From Nitrincola schmidtii (GTDB taxonomy: Bacteria > Pseudomonadota > Gammaproteobacteria > Pseudomonadales > Balneatricaceae), in NCBI RefSeq assembly GCF_008973715.1, contig NZ_WBOL01000014.1, positions 10,269-74,268 of the forward strand: a stretch of 64,000 nucleotides of DNA. The letters run 5' to 3'. Every line of letters starts with the position of its first letter. The stretch's first letter is position 1. A program made the position numbers and the translations under genes. The notes under the pieces were generated by a model, which saw nothing but the letters and a program-made list of their open reading frames with translations, was not told the origin of the DNA and searched no databases. Below are positions 58,091-64,000 of the stretch, one piece after another.

Positions 58091-59899
58091 GTGATCGAAA
58101 ACCTGAGAAATATCGCCATCATTGCACACGTTGACCACGGTAAAACCACCTTGGTTGATAAACTTTTACAACAGTCTGGTACGCTGACACGTCGCGATGA
58201 AAGCGCTGAACGTATCATGGACTCTAATGACCAAGAACGTGAACGTGGAATCACCATTTTAGCGAAAAACACTGCTATCAAATGGAATGACTATCGTATC
58301 AATATCGTAGACACCCCTGGGCACGCTGACTTCGGTGGAGAAGTTGAGCGAGTTCTTTCCATGGTTGACTCGGTATTACTGCTTGTCGATGCAGTCGATG
58401 GGCCGATGCCTCAAACACGCTTTGTTACACAAAAAGCCTTTGCACAGGGTCTGAGTCCTATTGTTGTTATCAACAAAGTTGACCGTCCTGGTGCGCGCCC
58501 AGATTGGGTCATGGATCAGGTATTTGATCTATTCGACAACCTAGGAGCAACTGACGAACAGTTAGACTTCCCTGTTGTTTATGCTTCTGCATTAAATGGT
58601 ATTGCCGGTCTTGATCATGAAGAGATGGCCGACGACATGACGCCACTGTTCGAAGCCATTGTTAAGCATGTACATCCACCAAGAGTTGATCCTGAAGGTC
58701 CTTTACAGCTTCAGATTTCCGCCCTGGACTACAATAGCTACGTCGGTGTTATCGGTGTGGGCCGTATCAGTCGAGGCCGTCTTAAAACCAACACTTCTGT
58801 AAAAGTTATTGATAGCCATGCTGGCTTACGTTCTGGTCGCATACTGCAAGTGATGGGCTACCACGGTCTAGAGCGCGTAGAAGTTGAAGACGCTGAAGCG
58901 GGTGATATCGTCTGTGTAACCGGTCTTGATCAGCTTAACATCTCTGACACCATCTGTGATCCTAACTGTATTGAAGCGCTACCTGCACTCTCAGTAGATG
59001 AACCCACCGTGTCGATGACTTTCCAAGTCAACGACTCACCTTTCGCCGGTCAAGATGGTAAATTCGTCACCAGCCGTAACATTAAAGAGCGCTTAGAGCG
59101 TGAATTGATTCATAACGTGGCACTGCGTGTAGAGCCAGGTGAAACACCTGAGAAATTTAAAGTCTCTGGTCGTGGTGAACTGCATCTGTCGGTTCTGATT
59201 GAATCAATGCGTCGCGAAGGCTTCGAGCTGGGCGTTTCTCGTCCCGAAGTTATTCAAAAAGTAGTTGATGGTGAGATTCGTGAGCCTTACGAGCTAGTCA
59301 TGCTGGATGTTGAAGAACAACATCAAGGTTCTGTTATTGAGGAGTTGGGTCGTCGTAAAGGCGATATGACCAATATGGAAGTGGATGGTAAAGGACGTGT
59401 TCGCGTTACCTTCATGATCCCTTCACGTGGCTTGATAGGCTTCCGTAGCCAATTCATGACCATGACCTCGGGAACTGGCATCATGACCTCTGTATTCGAT
59501 CACTATGGTCGCGTTAAAGATGGCGATATGGGCGAGCGTAACAACGGCGTACTCGTTTCCATGGTGAATGGCAAGGTGCTTGGTTTTGCACTGTTTAACC
59601 TTCAAGAACGTGGCCGTCTATTTATTCCGCCTAATATCGAAGTTTATGAAGGCATGGTTATCGGTATTCACAGTCGCTCAAATGACTTAGTGGTAAACCC
59701 AACCAAGGGCAAGCAGCTGACCAACGTGCGTGCATCGGGTACCGATGAAAACATCGTATTGACGCCGCCGATCAGATTCTCTCTTGAACAAGCACTCGAC
59801 TTTATCGAAGACGACGAATTGGTTGAGGTCACACCTAACCATATTCGCATTCGCAAGAAGCTTCTGAAAGAGAACGAGCGTAAGCGTAATAAGAAGTAA
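58091..59899 (+). CDS. typA: TypA/BipA, ribosome-associated GTPase
   Basis: TypA is a translational GTPase related to EF-G and LepA, needed for ribosome assembly and growth at low temperature or stress. The 602-residue protein starts at GTG 58091. It shows the P-loop AHVDHGKT at 12-19, switch [13 protein letters not shown], and the NKVD motif ([12 protein letters not shown]). The domain III/V segments and the TypA-specific C-terminal domain are also seen. It stands alone with a strong terminator. Confidence 0.98.
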   Translation: MIENLRNIAIIAHVDHGKTTLVDKLLQQSGTLTRRDESAERIMDSNDQERERGITILAKNTAIKWNDYRINIVDTPGHADFGGEVERVLSMVDSVLLLVDAVDGPMPQTRFVTQKAFAQGLSPIVVINKVDRPGARPDWVMDQVFDLFDNLGATDEQLDFPVVYASALNGIAGLDHEEMADDMTPLFEAIVKHVHPPRVDPEGPLQLQISALDYNSYVGVIGVGRISRGRLKTNTSVKVIDSHAGLRSGRILQVMGYHGLERVEVEDAEAGDIVCVTGLDQLNISDTICDPNCIEALPALSVDEPTVSMTFQVNDSPFAGQDGKFVTSRNIKERLERELIHNVALRVEPGETPEKFKVSGRGELHLSVLIESMRREGFELGVSRPEVIQKVVDGEIREPYELVMLDVEEQHQGSVIEELGRRKGDMTNMEVDGKGRVRVTFMIPSRGLIGFRSQFMTMTSGTGIMTSVFDHYGRVKDGDMGERNNGVLVSMVNGKVLGFALFNLQERGRLFIPPNIEVYEGMVIGIHSRSNDLVVNPTKGKQLTNVRASGTDENIVLTPPIRFSLEQALDFIEDDELVEVTPNHIRIRKKLLKENERKRNKK

Positions 59900-59912
59900 T
59901 CTTATTGAGTTT

Positions 59913-59942
59913 AAAAAAGGCAGCCATCAGCTGCCTTTTTTT
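59913..59942 (+). terminator. Intrinsic terminator after typA
   Basis: The GGCAGC/GCTGCC stem with the five-base loop CATCA is preceded by six A and followed by seven T. Confidence 0.88.
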
Positions 59943-59995
59943 GTATCATCACTCAGCAAATACCAACCTAAAATAAAAGTAGATCGGAGCCAGAT

Positions 59996-60961
59996 ATGCG
60001 AACGCTTTACCCAGACATTGCTTGCTATGCAGAACATTGGCTAGAGGTTGATGAAACGCACCGCATTTATGTTGAAGAAAGTGGAAACCCAGCTGGTATT
60101 CCGGTCATATTTATTCACGGTGGGCCAGGGGGCGGGTCCTCACCCGCACATCGCTGCTTTTTCAATCCTGATGCCTATCGTATCGTCGTTTTTGATCAAC
60201 GCGGCTGTGGTCGCTCGACGCCTCATGCGTCATTAGAAAACAACACCACTGAACATTTGATTGCTGACATGGAAAAGATTCGTCAGCATCTCAACATTGA
60301 AAACTGGTTATTGTTTGGCGGCTCATGGGGTTCCACACTGGCACTGGCCTACGCGCAAACACATCCTGAAAAAGTACTGGGGATGATCTTGCGAGGCATT
60401 TTTCTGTGCCGTAAACAGGATATTGATTGGTTCTATCAGCAGGGTGCTAGCGCAATTTTCCCTGACTACTGGCAAGACTATCTTCAGCCTATTCCAACAG
60501 AAGAGCGGGATGACCTATTAAAAGCCTACTATAATCGTCTGACTTCGGACAATGAAATTGCACGCATGGCAGCAGCAAAAGCATGGTCTGTTTGGGAAGG
60601 TCGTTGTTCAACACTCAAGCCAAATCCTGATGTTGCACAACATTTTGGCGAGCCCCATGTTGCCTTAGCAATGGCTCGAATCGAAGCACATTACTTTTAT
60701 CACGGCTGTTTTATGAGCGAGAATCAGCTGATCAAGAATGCAGACCGCTTGAAAGAGATACCCATCACTATCGTACATGGACGATATGATGTCGTCTGTC
60801 CGATAGAACAAGCTTTTGCTCTACATCGCGTCATTCCTCATGCAGAGTTCAATATTATTCGGGATGCGGGGCATTCCGCTTTCGAACCAGGTATTACTGA
60901 CAATTTAGTACGTGCTACGGATCACTTTGCTCGACAAAAGCCTAGCCAAGGATTGCCATGA
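59996..60961 (+). CDS. pip: Proline iminopeptidase
   Basis: Pip removes N-terminal proline from peptides. The 321-residue alpha/beta hydrolase has the oxyanion loop HGGPGGG at 41-47, nucleophile Ser110 in GGSWGS, Asp in HGRYDVVCP and His in DAGHSAFE. The N-terminal WLEVDETHRIYVEESGNPAGIPVIF pattern is typical. It overlaps dtd by 4 bases (ATGA). Confidence 0.94.
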   Translation: MRTLYPDIACYAEHWLEVDETHRIYVEESGNPAGIPVIFIHGGPGGGSSPAHRCFFNPDAYRIVVFDQRGCGRSTPHASLENNTTEHLIADMEKIRQHLNIENWLLFGGSWGSTLALAYAQTHPEKVLGMILRGIFLCRKQDIDWFYQQGASAIFPDYWQDYLQPIPTEERDDLLKAYYNRLTSDNEIARMAAAKAWSVWEGRCSTLKPNPDVAQHFGEPHVALAMARIEAHYFYHGCFMSENQLIKNADRLKEIPITIVHGRYDVVCPIEQAFALHRVIPHAEFNIIRDAGHSAFEPGITDNLVRATDHFARQKPSQGLP

Positions 60962-61395
60962 AAGGTCTAATTCAGCGTGTTCAACATGCCTCCGTTGAAG
61001 TCGATGGTCAGTGCATCGGCTCAATCGGCCCAGGATTATTATTACTGCTGGGAGTAGAGCGAAGTGACACCGAAGAAAATGCTGATAAGTTGTTACATAA
61101 GGTACTTAACTATCGTATTTTTGCGGACACCGACGGCAAAATGAATGAAAGTCTCATACAACAAGGTAAAGAATTGTTGGTGGTTTCGCAGTTCACGCTT
61201 GTCGCAGATACTCGCAAAGGTCTTAGACCGGGTTTTTCCCAAGGCGCAACACCCTCAGAGGGTGAACGCCTTTACGAATACTTCTTAACACAATCTCAAA
61301 ACAGGTTAACTAGAGTTTCCGCTGGTCGTTTTGGTGCAGATATGAAAGTCACACTCTGTAACGATGGACCTGTGACTTTTTTACTGGAAAGTTAA
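60958..61395 (+). CDS. dtd: D-aminoacyl-tRNA deacylase
   Basis: Dtd removes D-amino acids and glycine wrongly attached to tRNAs. The 145-residue protein has GLLLLLGVE, the SQFTLVADTRKGLRPGF motif and the C-terminal GP pair in NDGPVTFLLES, which forms the Gly-cisPro active site. The pip-dtd arrangement is common in gammaproteobacteria. Confidence 0.96.
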   Translation: MKGLIQRVQHASVEVDGQCIGSIGPGLLLLLGVERSDTEENADKLLHKVLNYRIFADTDGKMNESLIQQGKELLVVSQFTLVADTRKGLRPGFSQGATPSEGERLYEYFLTQSQNRLTRVSAGRFGADMKVTLCNDGPVTFLLES

Positions 61396-61493
61396 TAAAT
61401 CCCCATAGGATTGCCTGACTATTAGCCAAAAGTCATGTAACATCTCGCCGTTTAACCTCCTTTAGTCTAAAAATCAACTATGGAATTCTAACA

Positions 61494-62927
61494 ATGAGTT
61501 CACCGAAAATTTGGACCCATAAAGGTACCTTTTTACTGGCAGCGGTAGGTTCTGCTGTCGGTCTGGGTAATCTATGGCGTTTCCCTTACCTCACTGGCGA
61601 AAACGGTGGTGGTGCCTTCATTCTAGTTTATGCATTAACCATTGCTATTGTAGGCATCCCCATTCTAATTGCAGAAACTCTACTCGGCCGCTCCAGCCGA
61701 AAAAGTCCCATTATGGGCATGGACTACTTAACTGAGTCACACAATACCAGTCGCAATTGGCGAACTATCGGCTGGATGGGTGCATGCGCTGCGTTCATTA
61801 TTCTAAGCTTCTACTCGGTTATTGCAGGCTGGGCTATCCACTATACTGGCTTGATGTTTTCCGGATCATTGGTCGGGGCAGAGTCTGAACAAATCAAAGA
61901 TTCATTTGATGCACTTCTAGCCTCTCCTGCATTGCTAATGACCTACCACACTCTCTTCATTGCAGCCTCGGGAGTCATTGTCGGCTTAGGGATTCATAAA
62001 GGGATTGAAAGCGGATTACGCTTTATGATGCCCGCTCTATTTGTCATTTTGATGATCGTGCTTGGCTATGGCATTGTTGCTGGCGATGTAGGTGCGGCAA
62101 TGAGCTTCTTGTTCACTTTCAACTTGGCTGACCTGAGCCTTGAAGGTTGGTTGCAAGCGATGGGGCAATCTTTCTTTACCTTAAGCTTGGGGATGGGTGC
62201 GATCATGGCTTATGGTGCGTACATGTCAAGCGAAGCTTCATTAACCCGTACCGCCATTTCAATAGCCTTTGTCGATACGCTCATTGCTTTACTTGCCGGT
62301 ATCGCGATTTTCTCATTGGTATTTGGCAGTGGACTTGAAGCAGGTCAAGGACCTGGCTTGATGTTTGTCACCTTGCCGATTGCTTTTGCTGAGTTACCGG
62401 CTGGATGGCTCATTGGTGGTGTATTCTTCATCTTGGTCATTGGTGCTGCGATCACCTCATCCATCTCGCTGATCGAACCGGTTGCTGCATATCTGGTCGA
62501 ACGGTTTGGTTTCAGTCGCCCTAAAGCCGTTGGCTTGATGGTTAGCTTATGCTGGTTACTGGGCTTATTAACTGTATTTAGCTTTAACGTTTGGTCAGAA
62601 GGCACCATTACACACACTTGGTTTAACCGTTCACCATTTGATGTGCTGGAGTTTATTACCAATATATTGATGCCACTAGGCGGCTTACTGATTGCACTCT
62701 TTGCTGGCTGGGCTCTGACTCGTGAGGAAGTGTTAAAAGAGATGGCAACCAACGATACGTGGTTCCAGATTTGGCAATTCCTGGTTCGTTTTGTGGCACC
62801 AACTGCGGTAGCGTTTGTATTCCTGCGAACCATTCCACAGATCGATGGTTATTTGATTCCAACCGTTGGCTCCATTCTATTGATTGGTGCCTTCACGGCT
62901 GGAAGAACCTTTTTTAATCGTTCTTAA
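61494..62927 (+). CDS. Sodium-dependent transporter of the NSS (SNF) family
   Basis: The 477-residue protein has about 11-12 membrane helices. The family signature GSAVGLGNLWRFPYLTGENG is at residues 18-37, within helix 1, where sodium and substrate bind. Likely substrates are amino acids, as in LeuT and MhsT, but none can be assigned. Its stop codon is shared as TTAA with the convergent gene that follows. Confidence 0.92.
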   Translation: MSSPKIWTHKGTFLLAAVGSAVGLGNLWRFPYLTGENGGGAFILVYALTIAIVGIPILIAETLLGRSSRKSPIMGMDYLTESHNTSRNWRTIGWMGACAAFIILSFYSVIAGWAIHYTGLMFSGSLVGAESEQIKDSFDALLASPALLMTYHTLFIAASGVIVGLGIHKGIESGLRFMMPALFVILMIVLGYGIVAGDVGAAMSFLFTFNLADLSLEGWLQAMGQSFFTLSLGMGAIMAYGAYMSSEASLTRTAISIAFVDTLIALLAGIAIFSLVFGSGLEAGQGPGLMFVTLPIAFAELPAGWLIGGVFFILVIGAAITSSISLIEPVAAYLVERFGFSRPKAVGLMVSLCWLLGLLTVFSFNVWSEGTITHTWFNRSPFDVLEFITNILMPLGGLLIALFAGWALTREEVLKEMATNDTWFQIWQFLVRFVAPTAVAFVFLRTIPQIDGYLIPTVGSILLIGAFTAGRTFFNRS

Positions 62928-63568
62928 TCCGATAACTGTTTGTCCGTCTGCCAGTGCAGGCGGGCAAACATCACGGTTCCATATAGAATCAACACATAAC
63001 CTAATAGCTCCAGACCTTCCTGAACTGAATTTTTTACCAAGGCAGTTGCCTGAACGCCAGCACCCGCATCTAAAATTGCTCCCCATAAAGAACCTGTCCC
63101 AAATACTCGGCTGAAAAACAGCACGACGGCAAGTCCCGCAAGAATATACGCAAAAGGATAGGAACGAGTAGCATCTGCCATTGCTGCAATAATGCTGTTT
63201 CTAAAAATAGCGGCCAAAACAAAACTAAAAAGAATGACACCCGTGACTGGGTATTTCCAAAACCCATGCTGAATATAATCAAAAAGATAATCTAGTTCAC
63301 GCAGTAACATAGATAACAACAAACCGGCGACTAAGAGCAGAAATCCACGCTGATGATTTAGCCGAAACGCCATGAGATACATAATAATTGCGGAGATAAA
63401 AAGGAATGTTTCTTGGCTTATTTCAGTGACACCATGCTCTGGCATACCATGCTTCAGCACTACGACATCCAGCAATACTGCTACGGGTGCCCACAACATC
63501 GCCAACACCAGTAGCATAAACATTATCGCAGCTTGCTTGATTCTCTTAATATCGTCTTCGCGGGCCAT
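62924..63568 (-). CDS. Hypothetical six-helix membrane protein
   Basis: I do not recognise this family. The 214-residue protein has about six hydrophobic segments (near 13-33, 53-70, 74-90, 104-124, 136-155 and 183-205). Charged pairs occur in the loops (LLRELDYLFDYIQHGFWKYP). It starts at ATG 63568. It shares the TTAA at its end with the NSS transporter, so the two genes abut tail to tail with no terminator between them. Confidence 0.65.
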   Translation of the reverse strand: MAREDDIKRIKQAAIMFMLLVLAMLWAPVAVLLDVVVLKHGMPEHGVTEISQETFLFISAIIMYLMAFRLNHQRGFLLLVAGLLLSMLLRELDYLFDYIQHGFWKYPVTGVILFSFVLAAIFRNSIIAAMADATRSYPFAYILAGLAVVLFFSRVFGTGSLWGAILDAGAGVQATALVKNSVQEGLELLGYVLILYGTVMFARLHWQTDKQLSD

Positions 63569-63649
63569 CTAAAACTCACTTACATTTTAATAAAACGCTT
63601 ATTGTCTTTAGATGGCACACATTTGTCGAGACAACTTAAGATTAATTCC

Positions 63650-64000
63650 CTAGCTTTGGCTTTGGGTTAACTCTGCCAAGACCCGACTTTCTTCAACCAA
63701 GCGGAACCAAGTATCTGCAATCTGATCATGTAACTGACTGATATCCAGCTGAATATCATCAATATATTGGTGAAGCTTTTCCGGCTCTACTGCTAACAGC
63801 GACACATCGGCCTCTGTTAAGTGCACAAGACAATGATCCGCCGCTGCCAGTGCACGTGTGCCTCCGGGCAAGGTTTCTAATTCGCGACTTATCCGCGAAA
63901 TACAGCAGGCAACTGCCCGAGGAAACTGTTGATCCTGCAGCAGAAAACGTAACACATCGGGTCCACGGACACGTAAACGCACATGCTGGCGGTACATCTG
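63650..64000 (-). CDS. Alpha-E domain protein (DUF403), C-terminal part (runs off the window)
   Basis: The frame is open at base 64000, so the ATG seen at 63997 is probably internal. The visible 116 or so residues (MYRQHVRLRVRGPDVLRFLL, DQQFPRAVACCISRISREL, then helical) match the C-terminal half of the alpha-E family. These proteins are usually next to a circularly permuted ATP-grasp protein and a transglutaminase-like protein. No partner is visible, since the window ends here. Confidence 0.75.
   Translation of the reverse strand, partial: QMYRQHVRLRVRGPDVLRFLLQDQQFPRAVACCISRISRELETLPGGTRALAAADHCLVHLTEADVSLLAVEPEKLHQYIDDIQLDISQLHDQIADTWFRLVEESRVLAELTQSQS

Noticed and set aside
57956-58138. 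60-codon minus-strand ORF before typA
   Set aside because: It overlaps the typA promoter and the typA start codons and has no ribosome site.
62345-62833. 162-codon ORF on the minus strand
   Set aside because: It is antisense to the NSS transporter helices; the transporter has clear family motifs on the other strand.

Overview
The window is a stretch of chromosome from a motile, polar-flagellated marine-type gammaproteobacterium, most like the Oceanospirillales/Pseudomonadales side of the class. The reasons are the Pseudomonas-style flagellar regulators FleQ-FleS-FleR and FleN, the FlhF/ParC/ParP polar placement genes, the CrbS/CrbR acetate switch, a sodium-coupled acetate-type symporter with its DUF4212 subunit, and the conserved blocks miaB-phoH-ybeY-corC-lnt and leuS-lptE-holA. 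The species cannot be fixed from the sequence alone. I see no rRNA, tRNA, CRISPR array, phage or insertion sequence.

Layout. (1) 1-24015, all on the minus strand, is one long flagellar and chemotaxis block. Read in transcription order it is fliE-F-G-H-I-J, fliK-L-M-N-O-P-Q-R-flhB, flhA-flhF-fleN-fliA, then cheY-Z-A-B-parC-parP; parP runs off the left edge. Sigma-54 type (GG-N10-GC) sites lie in front of fliK and flhA, and a weaker one lies in front of fliE, which fits control by FleQ/FleR. (2) 24203-38208 is an acetate and signalling module. It holds a DUF4212/symporter operon, a downstream run of a hypothetical protein, a second symporter-like protein, a CBS/cNMP/nucleotidyltransferase protein and a DEDD exonuclease, the divergent sensor kinase crbS, its response regulator crbR, and acs. 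(3) 38398-42767 (minus) carries fleR, fleS, fleQ and a DUF1820 gene. In Pseudomonas fleQSR sits directly beside fliE, so here the acetate module separates them. (4) 43069-53516 (plus) is housekeeping: miaB, phoH-like, ybeY, corC, lnt, (ybeL-like on minus), leuS, lptE, holA and a lipoprotein cytochrome c. (5) 53578-57697 (minus) is the nitrogen regulation cluster glnA-ntrB-ntrC, with a consensus sigma-54 promoter and NtrC sites. (6) 58091-64000 holds typA, a proline iminopeptidase, dtd, an NSS-family transporter, an unknown six-helix membrane protein and the end of an alpha-E domain protein.

How the parts work together. FlhF, FleN, ParC and ParP place and count the flagellum and the chemosensory arrays at the pole. 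CheA/B/Y/Z process the signal, and FliM/FliN/FliG receive it. CrbS carries its own symporter domain and probably signals through CrbR to switch on acs and the symporter operon. Both of those promoters share an AGAC-N4-GTCY box about 22-23 bp upstream of the -10, proposed here as the CrbR site. NtrB/NtrC control glnA, and a perfect NtrC-type palindrome lies before ntrB.

The most interesting points are these: a pure hexanucleotide tract encoding at least 21 Pro-Glu dipeptides in ParP; three FliM/CheZ-like acidic peptides in the CheA linker; the candidate CrbR operator pair; and the functionally open operon behind the acetate-type symporter, whose two symporters both carry an EF-hand-like DxNxDG loop.
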